This document shows, piece by piece, positions 26,753-35,714 of a stretch of DNA of 64,000 nt (the first letter of the stretch is position 1; each line of letters opens with the position of its first letter). Source of the stretch: Symbiobacterium terraclitae (GTDB lineage: Bacteria > Bacillota > Sulfobacillia > Symbiobacteriales > Symbiobacteriaceae); the NCBI RefSeq assembly GCF_017874315.1, contig NZ_JAGGLG010000004.1, forward strand, positions 1-64,000, read 5' to 3'. Below the pieces are notes generated by a model that had not been told where the DNA came from, made no database searches, and saw nothing but the letters and a program-made list of their open reading frames with translations. Position numbers and translations under genes: made by a program.

Positions 26753-27937
26753 CTAGTGCCGCCCCATCCAGCCGAGCACCGCCGGCACGGCGCCGCCCCG
26801 GAAGAAGCGCTCCAGCACCAGCGCCGCCGCGCCGACGGCTGCGGCATCATCCCCCAGGGCCACGGGGTGCACCGGCACCACAGCTCGCTGGTCCAGCGCA
26901 TGCGCGGCGATGGCCCGGCGCAGCGGGGCCAGCAGGTGCTCGCCCGCCCGGGCCACGCCGCCGCCGATCAGCACCAGCTCCGGATCAAGGGTCTTGGCCA
27001 GATTGGCGATCGCCACCCCCACGTGCGTGCCGGCGTCGGCGAGGGCCTGCAGCGCCCGCGCGTCGCCGGCCTCCGCCGCCCGCGCCACGGCGGTGGCGCT
27101 CTCCATCCCCGCCCGCCGCGCGATGGCCGGCCCGGAGGCCACGGTCTCGAGGCAGCCCCGGCTGCCGCAGTGGCACAGGGGCCCGTTCAGGTCGACGGTG
27201 AAGTGGCCGATCTCGCCCGCCAGCGCCCGCCCGCCCCGAAAGAGGCTGCCGTCCAGGACGATGCCGGCGCCGATGCCCGTGCCGACCCGCACGCAGACGA
27301 AGTTCTGCACGCCCCGGCCCGCCCCGAACCAGAGCTCGCCCAGCGCCATGCAGCGCACGTCGTTGTCGGCCACGACCGGCAGCTCCAGCCGCTCTGCCAG
27401 CATGGCGGCGAACGGCACGTCCCGCCAGCCGAAGTGGGGGGCGAACCGCATGACGCCCCCGGCGTGGTCCACCAAGCCGTGGAGCGCCGCGCCCGCGCCG
27501 ATCACCCGCCGGGGCCGCACCTCCGCCACGACGCGCTGCACTGCGGCCGCGATCCCGTCGGCCACCTCGCCCGGCTGCGCGCCGGACCGCACGGCGAACT
27601 CCGCCCGCCCGCGCACGGCCCCGCCCAGGTCCACCGCCAGCACCTGTGCGCGGGTAATGGAGAGCAGGACGCCGATCGCCACGCCCCATTCCGCGTTGAG
27701 GGAGAGCGGCACCGCACGGCGGCCGGCGGAGGCCGCGGGCAGGCCCTCCCCCTCCAGCAGCAGCCCGTCGGCCAGGAGCGCCGCCGTGATGGCCCCGACG
27801 GTGGGGGGCGTCAGGCCGGTGATCCGGGCGAGCTCGCTGCGGGCGAGGCTGCCGTGGCGGCGCAGGGCGTCGAGGATCTGGTACTGGTTCAGCTCCTTCA
27901 GCAGGCGCGCGTTGCCGGGCACGAACCGCCGCTCCAC
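26753..27937 (-). CDS. ROK-family transcriptional repressor (NagC/XylR type)
   Basis: This 394-residue protein has an N-terminal winged HTH (NQYQILDALRRHGSLARSELARITGLTPPTVGAITAALL) and a ROK sugar-binding domain. The domain contains VVADNDVRCMALGE, GTGIGAGIVLDG, the ROK signature region LAGEIGHFTVD and the zinc motif CHCGSRGCLE. It likely senses a free or phosphorylated sugar and regulates this locus. It lies 30 bp after the PfkB gene and ahead of lacI, so the locus carries two sugar repressors. Confidence 0.92.
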   Translation of the reverse strand: MERRFVPGNARLLKELNQYQILDALRRHGSLARSELARITGLTPPTVGAITAALLADGLLLEGEGLPAASAGRRAVPLSLNAEWGVAIGVLLSITRAQVLAVDLGGAVRGRAEFAVRSGAQPGEVADGIAAAVQRVVAEVRPRRVIGAGAALHGLVDHAGGVMRFAPHFGWRDVPFAAMLAERLELPVVADNDVRCMALGELWFGAGRGVQNFVCVRVGTGIGAGIVLDGSLFRGGRALAGEIGHFTVDLNGPLCHCGSRGCLETVASGPAIARRAGMESATAVARAAEAGDARALQALADAGTHVGVAIANLAKTLDPELVLIGGGVARAGEHLLAPLRRAIAAHALDQRAVVPVHPVALGDDAAAVGAAALVLERFFRGGAVPAVLGWMGRH

Positions 27938-27967
27938 GTCACCACCTCCTCGGGAAAGCCGGTTCCG

Positions 27968-28915
27968 TCACAGCCGCTCCACCCGGATCTCCGCCGCCAG
28001 CCGCTCCACGTCGGCCGGGTGGACCTCCGCCACGCCCGGCGTCAGGGCGTTGGCGGTGCCGCAGGCCACGGCCAGTCGCAGCGCCCCCTCCGGCGCGTCG
28101 CCCCGCACCAGGGCGCAGGCCAGCCCGGCCACCGCTGAGTCGCCTGAACCGACACTGTTATCCGCCCGCACCTGCGGCGGCACGGCCCGCCAGGCGCCGC
28201 CCGAGCCCTCCGGCCCGACCAGGAGCGCCCCGTCTGCCCCCAGGGAGACCAGCACCCATTCCGGCCCGGCCTCCCGCATGCGGCGGGCCGCCGCCAGCAC
28301 GTCGGCCTCCGCCGCGAGCGCCTGGCCCGCCCAGTCGGCCAGCTCGGCCCGGTTGGGCTTCACCAGGTATGGCCGGGCGGACAGGGCCTCGCGCAGGGGC
28401 TGCCCGCTGCTGTCCAGGATCACCCTGACCTGCCGGGTGCGGGCCCGCTCGATGAGGTAGCGGTAGATCCCCGCATCGACGCCAGGGGGCACGGAGCCCG
28501 AGATGACAACGAGGTCGGCCCCGCCCAGCAGGCGGTCGAAGCGCGCCTTGAAGCGGTCCGCGTCCTCGGGCCCCAGCTCCGGCCCCCGCTCCCGGAGCTC
28601 GGTGACGACGCCGCTCCCGGGGTCGGTGATGGCGAAGCAGGTCCGGCTCTCGCCGGCCACCTCCACGTACTCGGGCACCACGCCGCAGCGGCGGAGCTCG
28701 TCCTGGATGAACCGGCCGGCCGCGCCGCCGGCGAAGCCCGTCGCCACGGTGCGCCTGCCGAGGCGCGCCAGCACTCGGGCCACGTTGTTCCCCTTCCCGC
28801 CGGCCACGCGCCGCACCGCCGTCGCCACGTTGATCGCGCCGGCGGCAAAGCCGGGCACGGTGTAGGCCACGTCCACGGCCGCATTCAGGGTCACCGTCAG
28901 CACGTAGCGCTCCAT
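27968..28915 (-). CDS. PfkB-family 1-phosphofructokinase / tagatose-6-phosphate kinase
   Basis: This 315-residue kinase has the FruK/LacC-type N-terminus (VLTVTLNAAVDVAYTVPGF), the substrate motif VAGGKGNNVARVLARLG and the catalytic anion-hole motif DNSVGSGDSAVAG with the proton-acceptor aspartate. It should phosphorylate a ketose phosphate to a 1,6-bisphosphate that the locus aldolase could split. The ATG at 28915 shares one base with the stop of the ROK kinase (TGATG). Fructose 1-P, fructose 6-P and tagatose 6-P are all possible substrates; sequence alone cannot choose. Confidence 0.85.
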   Translation of the reverse strand: MERYVLTVTLNAAVDVAYTVPGFAAGAINVATAVRRVAGGKGNNVARVLARLGRRTVATGFAGGAAGRFIQDELRRCGVVPEYVEVAGESRTCFAITDPGSGVVTELRERGPELGPEDADRFKARFDRLLGGADLVVISGSVPPGVDAGIYRYLIERARTRQVRVILDSSGQPLREALSARPYLVKPNRAELADWAGQALAAEADVLAAARRMREAGPEWVLVSLGADGALLVGPEGSGGAWRAVPPQVRADNSVGSGDSAVAGLACALVRGDAPEGALRLAVACGTANALTPGVAEVHPADVERLAAEIRVERL

Positions 28916-29871
28916 CAGGCGACCACCAGCCCTTCCACCAGGGTTGCGGCGCCCACGACCGCGGCCTCGTCGCCCAGCTCGGCCGGCACCAGCTCCACGT
29001 GGTCCCGGATGGGCGACATCAGACGCTCCCGGGCCGCCCGGCGGGCGGGCTCCAGCAGCAGGTCGCCGGCGAGCGAGACCCCGCCGCCCACGATCACCGC
29101 CTCCGGGCCCAGCAGGTTGTAGTAGGCCGCGACGCCCAGCCCGAAGTCCGCGCCGATCTCCTCCCACAGCTGCTGTGCCAGCCGGTCCCCCGCCCGGGCC
29201 GCCTCGGCCAGGGTCCGGGCGGAGACCTCCTCCGCCGGCAGCGACCGCAGGACCGAGGGCTCACTCCGGTCCGCCAGGGCCTCCAGCGCCCGCCGGCGGA
29301 TGGCCGGGCCCGAGCAGAGGGCCTCCAGGCAGCCGGTGGCCCCGCAGCCACAGCGGGGGCCGCCGTCCGCCCGGATGGGGATGTGGCCGAACTCGCCCGC
29401 GGTGCCGTAGGGGCCCCGGTACAGCTGCCGGTCGAAGACGATGCCGCCGCCGATGCCGGTGCCGATGGCCGTGAAAAGGAACGAGCGGTACCGGCGGCCG
29501 GCGCCGAAGTGGAGCTCGCCGAGTGCGCCCACCCGCACGTCGTTGTCCATCACCACCGGCAGGCCGAAGCGCTGCCGGAAGGGGGTCAGCACGTCGACGT
29601 TCCGCCAGCCTTCGAAATTGGGCGAGATGATGGAGATCCCGGCCTCCCGGTCCATGGTGCCGGTGATGCCGAGGCCGATGCCCAGCACCGGGCCGGGCGA
29701 CCTGGCCAGGAGCTCGGCCACCATCTCCTGCATGGCCGCGAGGACCACAGTGGGCCCTTCACTGGCCGGCGTCGGCCGCCTGAGGATGGCCAGCTTGCGC
29801 CCCGCGCTGTCCACCACGGCGCCGGCGATCGAGGTGCCGCCCAGGTCGATGCCGATGGCCAGCCGCATCAC
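28915..29871 (-). CDS. ROK-family sugar kinase (glucokinase-like)
   Basis: This 318-residue kinase has the ATP-binding motif AIGIDLGGTSIAGAVVD, the catalytic-region VVMDNDVRVGALGE, AIGTGIGGGIVFD, and the zinc/ROK signature GEFGHIPIRADGGPRCGCGATGCLE. There is no HTH, so it is an enzyme and not a repressor. It probably phosphorylates glucose or a related hexose released by the locus glycosidases. Its ATG overlaps the isomerase stop by 4 bp, and its stop overlaps the PfkB start, showing a tightly coupled operon. Confidence 0.9.
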   Translation of the reverse strand: MMRLAIGIDLGGTSIAGAVVDSAGRKLAILRRPTPASEGPTVVLAAMQEMVAELLARSPGPVLGIGLGITGTMDREAGISIISPNFEGWRNVDVLTPFRQRFGLPVVMDNDVRVGALGELHFGAGRRYRSFLFTAIGTGIGGGIVFDRQLYRGPYGTAGEFGHIPIRADGGPRCGCGATGCLEALCSGPAIRRRALEALADRSEPSVLRSLPAEEVSARTLAEAARAGDRLAQQLWEEIGADFGLGVAAYYNLLGPEAVIVGGGVSLAGDLLLEPARRAARERLMSPIRDHVELVPAELGDEAAVVGAATLVEGLVVA

Positions 29872-30941
29872 TGGCCGACCTTCTTCTTGAACAGGTCGAT
29901 GATCGCCACCGGGGTGGGGTCGACCCCCTTGGCGATGGCCATGTAGCAGGAGACGAAGTCGCCCAGCACCACCAGCGAGAGCATCCGGGCCAGCAGCGAC
30001 TCGCCGCGGCTCTCCACCTCCACGCAGGCGCCGGCCCGCTCGGCCAGGATCTCGCGAGTGGCGGTCCAGCGCTTCACCATCTGCGCCGACTCGCCGGCCT
30101 GGTCCCGCAGCAGCACGAACGCCAGCTGCCGCATCAGCTCCGGCTGCATGTCCCAGCCCACCGCCTCGTCGTGGTGCAGGTGGGGAATGGTGTTCCAGAA
30201 CGCCATGTACTTGGAGTTCTCGCCCAGCTGGTTCTTCCAGCGCCAGGCCACGGCGTCGAAGTGGTCGGCGAAGCCGTAGACCACCGGGATCCGGTCGGCG
30301 ATCCGCTGCGTCACCTGCTTGGCCAGGTTCCGCTCCACCGGCGATTCGGGCCCGTACTCCCGGGCGAGCTCGGCCATCAGGGCGATGGACTCATCCAGGG
30401 CCTGCGACTGGTCGCCGCAGAGCCCCCAGCGCTCCAGCATGACCAGGATGGGCGCGAAGATGTAGCCGATGGCCACCCGCGGCATCAGGCCGCCGGGCAC
30501 ATCGAGGTACGGTGCCCCGAGCCGGGTGGCAGTCTCCTTCAGGCGGCCGCCGGCGCCCATGGCCACCAGCGTCGCCCCGGTGCGGGCGGCCTGTTCGAAC
30601 GACGAGTTGATCTCCTCCGTCTTGCCGGAGTGGCTCACGGCGATGACCACGGAGTGTTCGTCCACGAAGCCGGGGCAGTTGTAGCCCTGCACCACGTGGA
30701 TCGGGACCCTGCCCTCCCCGAACAGGTAGCTGCGCAGCAGGTTGCCGCTGGCGGCCGAGCCGCCGCCGGTGCCGAGGATGACGACCTCATGCGTGTCGGC
30801 GGGCAGGGGCGGCAGGTTGAACGCGCGGGCCAGTGCGATGCCCTCCCGGAACTGCTCCGGGTAACCCATCTGGAGTGCGAGCATGGAAAGGGTGTCGGCA
30901 GCCGTGATGGCAGCCGCGTCCTGCAGATCGATCCTGGCCAT
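29868..30941 (-). CDS. Bifunctional phosphoglucose/phosphomannose isomerase-type SIS protein
   Basis: This 357-residue protein has a SIS domain (VVILGTGGGSAASGNLLRSYL, VVIAVSHSGKTEEINSSFEQAARTGATLVAMGAGG). It also has the C-terminal domain typical of the bacterial/archaeal PGI/PMI family (NQLGENSKYMAFWNTIPHLHHDEAVGW), including the catalytic Glu/His region. It should interconvert aldose and ketose hexose 6-phosphates. AAGGAGGAG precedes the ATG. It sits between the aldolase and the ROK kinase, completing a local sugar-phosphate route. Confidence 0.88.
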   Translation of the reverse strand: MARIDLQDAAAITAADTLSMLALQMGYPEQFREGIALARAFNLPPLPADTHEVVILGTGGGSAASGNLLRSYLFGEGRVPIHVVQGYNCPGFVDEHSVVIAVSHSGKTEEINSSFEQAARTGATLVAMGAGGRLKETATRLGAPYLDVPGGLMPRVAIGYIFAPILVMLERWGLCGDQSQALDESIALMAELAREYGPESPVERNLAKQVTQRIADRIPVVYGFADHFDAVAWRWKNQLGENSKYMAFWNTIPHLHHDEAVGWDMQPELMRQLAFVLLRDQAGESAQMVKRWTATREILAERAGACVEVESRGESLLARMLSLVVLGDFVSCYMAIAKGVDPTPVAIIDLFKKKVGQ

Positions 30942-30980
30942 TCGGGTCTCCTCCTTCGCGATTTGCGTCCTGCAGACTGG

Positions 30981-31844
30981 TTACGCCTTGCCGTTTGCGC
31001 CCACCATGCGGATCTTGGCCCGCACGACCTCCTGCACCGCCTGCATGACGGGCGTCAGGAGCGCCCTGGGGTCGAACTCGTCGGGCCGGTCGGCCAAAGA
31101 CTGACGCAGGGCCTGCGCCCACGCCCACTTGGCCTCGGTGGAGATGTTCACCTTGCGGATGCCCAGCTGGATGGCCCGCTGCACCTCCTCGTCGGGCACG
31201 CCGGACCCGCCGTGCAGCACCAGCGGCACGCCCGCGGCCTGCCGGATCGCGGCGATCCGGTCGTGGGCGAGCTTCGGCTCCCACCGGTAGAACCCGTGGA
31301 CCGTGCCCACGGCGACGGCGAGGGCGTCCACCCCCGTCTCGGCGACGAACCGGGCGGCCTCCGCGGGGTCCGTCAGCGCGGCCTCAGCCTCCGAGACGGC
31401 GATCTCCTCCTCCTGGCCGGCCACCCGTCCCAACTCGGCCTCCACCGAGACGCCGCAGGCGTGTGCCAGCTCCACGACCTTGCGGGTCGCGGCGATGTTC
31501 TCCTCGAGGGGGAGGCGGGAGGCGTCGATCATCACGGACGTGAACCCGGCCTGGATCGCCCGCACGGCCACCGCGTAGGAGGCGCCGTGGTCCTGGTGGA
31601 GCACGACGGGCACAGGCGACACCCGCGCCAGGTGGCCGGCGAAGACCCGCACGTTGTCGTAGCCGCAGAACTTCAGGGTGCCCTCGGTGAACTGCAGAAT
31701 GATGGGCGACCGCTCCTCCGCGGCCACCTGGAGCACCGCCGGCAGGACCTCCAGCGTGTGCACGTTGATCGCCGGAACAGCGTAGCCCCCGGCCTCGGCC
31801 TGGGCCAGAACCTCTCTCAGCGTCACGAGCGCCAAGGTGATCAT
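30981..31844 (-). CDS. Class II ketose-bisphosphate aldolase (Fba/GatY family)
   Basis: This 287-residue zinc aldolase has zinc ligands in HQDHGASY, VEAELGRVAGQEE and VGTVHGFY, plus VLHGGSGVPDEEVQRAIQLGIRKVNISTE, which binds phosphate. It should cleave fructose- or tagatose-1,6-bisphosphate to two trioses. It is the first gene of the sugar-catabolic operon (aldolase, isomerase, ROK kinase, PfkB kinase, ROK repressor). The start ATG 31844 has GGAGAGAGG. An AT-rich operator-like stretch lies just upstream. Confidence 0.92.
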   Translation of the reverse strand: MITLALVTLREVLAQAEAGGYAVPAINVHTLEVLPAVLQVAAEERSPIILQFTEGTLKFCGYDNVRVFAGHLARVSPVPVVLHQDHGASYAVAVRAIQAGFTSVMIDASRLPLEENIAATRKVVELAHACGVSVEAELGRVAGQEEEIAVSEAEAALTDPAEAARFVAETGVDALAVAVGTVHGFYRWEPKLAHDRIAAIRQAAGVPLVLHGGSGVPDEEVQRAIQLGIRKVNISTEAKWAWAQALRQSLADRPDEFDPRALLTPVMQAVQEVVRAKIRMVGANGKA

Positions 31845-31865
31845 CCTCTCTCCGGGCTGCGACCC

Positions 31866-31890
31866 ATTAGTAAGTTAGTCTAATTAATTT
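31866..31890 (-). promoter_or_regulatory. AT-rich promoter/operator region of the sugar-catabolic operon
   Basis: TTAGTAAGTTAGTCTAATTAA contains a repeated TTAGT and an AATTAATT core within GC-rich DNA, about 25 bp before the aldolase start. It could be a ROK-repressor operator, but no consensus match was established. Confidence 0.4.
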
Positions 31891-31929
31891 GCTGCGACGA
31901 GGCGGATTCCTTCCGCCGTCCCCGTGCGG

Positions 31930-32238
31930 TGCGCGCACCAGTATCGCCGAGCCGCCCTGCCCGCAGCAGCCTGAGCCGCGGCCGGGGCAGGGCGGGCGAA
32001 AGCGCGTGGCTGGCCCAGCGGCGCCGAGCCGCCCTACCCGCAGCACGCTGGCGCATAAGCGTCTGGGCGGTGGCCTCGGGCAGGGCGAGCGAAGGCGCGT
32101 TGCTGGCGCCAGCGGCGCCGAGCCGCCCTGCCCGCAGCACGCTGGCGCATAAGCGTCTGGGCAGTGGCCTCGGGCAGGGCGAGCGAAGGCGCATTGCTGG
32201 CGCCAGCGGCGCCGAGCCGCCCCGCCCGAGAGCTGGCG
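31930..32238. repeat. Second locus of the palindromic GC-rich repeat family (94-bp period)
   Basis: GCGCCGAGCC recurs at 32021, 32115 and 32209, an exact 94-bp period, with a first variant unit from 31930. Units share with the 3.8-4.3 kb locus the pair CGCCCTGCCCG / CGGGCAGGGCG and the phrase GCGCATTGCTGGCGCCAG. Their loops differ, containing CAGCACGCTGGCGCATAAGC. It occupies the gap between the aldolase operon promoter and the secreted-protein gene. No credible coding frame is seen. Confidence 0.88.
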
Positions 32239-32302
32239 CCAGCAGCACGCCGGGCGATTTTGGGGAAACTGCACTGTAGCACGAACCCCGAGGAGGTTGC
32301 CA

Positions 32303-32893
32303 ATGCACAGGAAAGTTGTCGTCGCCCTGCTTCTCGCACTGGCCCTCGCCGCCGCCGGCCACCGGCCGGCACTCGCCGGGGGAGGCGCCGCGGCCGTACC
32401 CGACCATCCGTCCTCCCACGGCCGCCGCGGGGCACCCGCCGACCGGTACACCGACCCCTTCGCCTACTGCGCGGCGGTGGGCACCGTCGACCAGCCGGAC
32501 GGGCGGTGGGCCGGTCCCCCGGTGCCGGATGCGGTGGTCGAGGGGCTGATCCGCGCCGCCGGAATCCCGGCGGACACGTCCCGGGAGCAGCTCGCCCGCA
32601 CGACCTTCTGGCGCTGCATGGGGGGCAGGGTCTACGCCTGCTTCGTGGGTGCAAACCTGCCCTGCCAGGCGAAGGCCGACACCCGCCGGACCCCCTCCCC
32701 CGCCATGCGGCAGTACTGCCGGCAGAACCCCGGCGCCGACGCGATCCCGGCCGTGGTCACCGGGAGGGAGACGGTCTACGCCTGGCGCTGCACCGGCAAA
32801 CGGCCCACGATCGTACGCCAGGTCGCCTACCCCGACGCCCGGGGCTTCCTGCGGAACATCTGGTACGAGATCCGGCCCGGGCAGCGCGGCTGA
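32303..32893 (+). CDS. Secreted cysteine-containing protein of unknown function
   Basis: This 196-residue protein has a signal peptide (VVVALLLALALAAAGHRPALA) and a compact exported domain with six cysteines that could form disulfides (YCAAVGTVD, FWRCMGGRVYACFVGANLPCQAK, YCRQNP, WRCTGKRP). The pattern TFWRCMGGRVYACFVGANLPC recalls hypothetical exported proteins I associate with proteobacteria and cyanobacteria, so horizontal acquisition is possible. GAGGAGG precedes the ATG at 32303. It is isolated on the plus strand between a repeat locus and an opposing monooxygenase gene. Function unknown. Confidence 0.75.
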   Translation: MHRKVVVALLLALALAAAGHRPALAGGGAAAVPDHPSSHGRRGAPADRYTDPFAYCAAVGTVDQPDGRWAGPPVPDAVVEGLIRAAGIPADTSREQLARTTFWRCMGGRVYACFVGANLPCQAKADTRRTPSPAMRQYCRQNPGADAIPAVVTGRETVYAWRCTGKRPTIVRQVAYPDARGFLRNIWYEIRPGQRG

Positions 32894-32948
32894 CGCGTCA
32901 GGCACCGGCCAGCCCCCGCTGCGCCGGTGCCTCATCGTCTTGTGATCC

Positions 32949-34004
32949 CTATTGTCCGCCGCCCGGCTTGCCCTGCCTCCGGGCGACCTCCCGCCGCACC
33001 ACCGGCGCCACCTGCGTGCCGAAGAGCTCGATCGCCCGCAGGACCCGGTCGTGGGGCAGGCTGCCGACGGTCAGCTGCAGCAGGAACCGCTGGTGGCCGA
33101 AGATCTCGTGCTGGAAGAGGATCTTCTCCGCCACCTCCTGCGGGCTGCCGACGAAGTCCGCACCCCTCAGGCTGCGCGCCTGCTCGAACTGGGCGCGGGT
33201 CATCGGCGGCCAGCCCCGCTCCCGGCCGAGCTGGTCCATCACGGCCTTGAAGGCCGGGAAGGCGAGGTCGGCGGCGTCCTGCGACCGGTCGGCGATGAAG
33301 CCGTGGGAGTTGATGCTCAGTGCCGGAGGCACGTGCCCGTTGGCCTCCGCAGCCCTGCGGTGCAGCTCGGCCAGCGGCTTGAACCGCTCCGGAAGCCCGC
33401 CGATGATCGCCAGGGCCATCGGCAGGCCAAGCGCCCCGGCCCTGACGGCGGAGTACTGCGTCCCGCCCACGGCCACCCAGATCGGCAGCCGCTCCTGCAC
33501 CGGGCGCGGATAGACGCCCTGCCCCTGCAGGCTCGGCCGGAACTGGCCCTCCCACGTCACCCGCTCCGACTCCCGCAGCCTGAGCAGCAGGTCCAGCTTC
33601 TCGGCGAAGAGGGCGTCGTAGTGGTCCAGGTCGTAGCCGAAGAGCGGGAACGACTCGATGAAGGAGCCCCGCCCCACCATGATCTCGGCCCGGCCGCCGG
33701 AGAGGAGGTCAACCGTGGCGAACTGCTGGAAGACCCGGACCGGGTCGTCGGAGCTGAGCACCGTGACCGCGCTGGTGAGGCGGATCCGCTTCGTCCTGAG
33801 CGCTGCCGCGGCCAGGATCGTAGCCGGCGACGAGGCCACGTACTCGGGCCGGTGGTGCTCGCCGATGCCGAACACGTCGAGCCCCACCTGATCGGCCAGC
33901 TCGATCTCCTCCATCAGGTTGCGCATCCGCTCCTCGGGGCTGATGCGCACGCCGGTTACCGGGTCGGGCGTCGTCTCCACGAAGGTGTAGATTCCCAGTT
34001 CCAA
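32949..34004 (-). CDS. LLM-class flavin-dependent oxidoreductase (luciferase-like)
   Basis: This 351-residue TIM-barrel flavin monooxygenase-like protein begins [18 protein letters not shown] and contains [24 protein letters not shown], a signature of the alkanal-monooxygenase-like group. [12 protein letters not shown] follows, then [30 protein letters not shown]. It probably uses FMNH2 supplied by a separate reductase; the substrate is unknown. The start is TTG at 34004 behind GGGGATGAGGG. It lies 34 bp after a thioredoxin-like gene on the same strand. Confidence 0.88.
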   Translation of the reverse strand: MELGIYTFVETTPDPVTGVRISPEERMRNLMEEIELADQVGLDVFGIGEHHRPEYVASSPATILAAAALRTKRIRLTSAVTVLSSDDPVRVFQQFATVDLLSGGRAEIMVGRGSFIESFPLFGYDLDHYDALFAEKLDLLLRLRESERVTWEGQFRPSLQGQGVYPRPVQERLPIWVAVGGTQYSAVRAGALGLPMALAIIGGLPERFKPLAELHRRAAEANGHVPPALSINSHGFIADRSQDAADLAFPAFKAVMDQLGRERGWPPMTRAQFEQARSLRGADFVGSPQEVAEKILFQHEIFGHQRFLLQLTVGSLPHDRVLRAIELFGTQVAPVVRREVARRQGKPGGGQ

Positions 34005-34038
34005 GCCCTCATCCCCTGTCCATGCCCCGTCTGCCCGG

Positions 34039-34365
34039 TCAGGGCGCCACAGCCACCTGCTTCGCCACGAAGTCCTCCACCTGCTTCACCGTCTTGGCGT
34101 CCCGGCTGTAGAGCCTGTCGGCCAGCTCGCCGTTCCGGAAGACCAGGAGCGACGGGATGCCCCGCACGTCGAAGCGCTCGGCCAGGTCGGGGCTGACCTC
34201 GGTATCGACCACGGCGAAGGCGAACTGCGGAAAGCGCTCGGGGAACGCCGCGTAGGCGTCCTTGATCCGCCTGCAGTCGGGGCACCAGTCGGCGGTGAAG
34301 TTGACGATCAGGTTCGCGTGCTCGCGGAGGGCCGCATCGAAGGAGTCCCAGGTCAGTCTCTGCAT
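34039..34365 (-). CDS. Thioredoxin-like protein
   Basis: This 108-residue protein has one thioredoxin fold with active site C28-P-D-C31 ([16 protein letters not shown]), the cis-proline loop RGIPSLLVF and normal length. WCPDC differs from the canonical WCGPC, so its redox potential or partners may differ. AGGAGGT precedes the ATG at 34365. A longer frame upstream has no signal. It is probably co-transcribed with the downstream flavin monooxygenase and divergent from the ABC/LytTR regulator. Confidence 0.9.
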   Translation of the reverse strand: MQRLTWDSFDAALREHANLIVNFTADWCPDCRRIKDAYAAFPERFPQFAFAVVDTEVSPDLAERFDVRGIPSLLVFRNGELADRLYSRDAKTVKQVEDFVAKQVAVAP

Positions 34366-34505
34366 GGGTATGTACCTCCTGCACCCGTAGTATGACCGGC
34401 CACGGGGATGTTGTCCTGCTCTAGAGACGCATGCATACCCCGGTGCGGTATGGGTGTCTGCACACGCAGGAAACGGGAAGGGGAGGGCGAACAGTTGGGC
34501 TGGTG

Positions 34506-35549
34506 ATGACATTGACCATTCTGCTGGAGATCTCCGACCTCCACCACCCGCACGGACTGCACGGCATCTCGCTGACCCTGGCAGCCGGCGAGGCGGTGGC
34601 CCTGGTAGGCAGCCAGGGAAACGGGAAGGCGCCCCTGCTTCAGCTGCTCACAGGCGTCGGGCGCCCCTCCCGCGGGCACCTCCGCATATGCGGGCATGCG
34701 CCGGGCTCCCCCGCGGCGTCAGCCCGGCTGGGCGTGGCCGGACCTGCATGGGGGCTCAACCCGGCGCACACCGTGTCTGAGACGCTGGCGTTGTATGCGA
34801 GCCTCTGGTCGCTGCCCCCGGAGAGGGCCGCTGAAGCGGTTGCCAGCCTGGAGCTGACCGCGCTGCGGAACCGCCTTGTGGCCGACCTGACGCCCGGTGA
34901 GGCTGCGCGGCTCCGCCTGGCCCGTGCCCTGCTCCACGATCCGGCGCTGCTCGTTCTCGATGAACCGATGGGCGACGTCGATCTGGAGAGTGCGGAGATC
35001 ATCGAGGGCGCCATCAGCGCCGCTGCCGATCGGGGAATGGGTGTGCTGATCACCACCTTCGGGCACCCGCGCACGCTTCGCCTGGCCAGCCGCATCCACT
35101 ACCTCGAGAACGGGCGGTTCGTGGAGCCCCAGCCCATGGCGCACGCCGAGCCCGGCGAGCCTGGCTCCCGGCCCGGCGCGCCCGGATCGCCAACTGCGGA
35201 CGCCCGACACGCGCAGCCACGGGTGGAACAGATCGCGGCCCGGAGGGACGAGCGCGTGATGCTCTTCTCGCCGGACGAGATCCTGTACGCCTACGCCCAG
35301 GAGAAGAGCGTCTACCTGCACACCCGCGAGGGGGATTGGACGGCCTCCTTCACGCTGTCCGAGCTGGAAGAGCGGCTGGCCGTCCACGGCTTCTACCGGG
35401 CCCACCGGGGTTACCTGGTCAACCTCGCTCACGTGCGTGAGATCGCCGCCTGGACCCGCAGCAGCTTTTCACTGCGCCTGAAGGACGGGTCCGAGGTTCC
35501 GCTCAGCAAGCATCGGGTCGCGGAGTTGAAGGCTCTGCTGCGCTGGTGA
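34506..35549 (+). CDS. ABC-ATPase-like / LytTR fusion transcription regulator
   Basis: This 347-residue protein joins an N-terminal ABC nucleotide-binding-like domain (~1-205) to a C-terminal LytTR DNA-binding domain (~245-345: EILYAYAQEKSVYLHTREG, FYRAHRGYLVNLAHVREI). The ATPase part is degraded: the P-loop is GSQGNGKA with no Ser/Thr after Lys41, the signature is LTPGE, and the H-loop histidine is missing. Walker B (LLVLDEPM) remains. It is therefore more likely a sensing or dimerising module than a pump motor. The start is uncertain (ATG 34506 or GTG 34503). An ABC-2 exporter follows on the same strand and is its probable target. Confidence 0.85.
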   Translation: MTLTILLEISDLHHPHGLHGISLTLAAGEAVALVGSQGNGKAPLLQLLTGVGRPSRGHLRICGHAPGSPAASARLGVAGPAWGLNPAHTVSETLALYASLWSLPPERAAEAVASLELTALRNRLVADLTPGEAARLRLARALLHDPALLVLDEPMGDVDLESAEIIEGAISAAADRGMGVLITTFGHPRTLRLASRIHYLENGRFVEPQPMAHAEPGEPGSRPGAPGSPTADARHAQPRVEQIAARRDERVMLFSPDEILYAYAQEKSVYLHTREGDWTASFTLSELEERLAVHGFYRAHRGYLVNLAHVREIAAWTRSSFSLRLKDGSEVPLSKHRVAELKALLRW

Positions 35550-35602
35550 GGGGATTCGGACGGCACCCGCCCGTCTGACGGCGGACCCAGTCGGGCTCTC
35601 CG

Positions 35603-35637
35603 ACGCACCACTCGTCCTCACGCACGCACCAGTCGTC
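35603..35637 (+). promoter_or_regulatory. Direct repeat with 21-bp period, candidate LytTR operator
   Basis: ACGCACCACTCGTC (35603-35616) and ACGCACCAGTCGTC (35624-35637) differ at one base and are 21 bp apart, two helical turns. LytTR regulators classically bind paired direct repeats with this phasing. The site lies between the LytTR gene and the ABC exporter genes. Confidence 0.55.
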
Positions 35638-35714
35638 GTCGCCCTGCCCCCGCCGTCGCTGAAAGGATGAAGCACCAAGGCCCCCATGGGAGAATGGGGC
35701 CGAGGTGAGTGACC

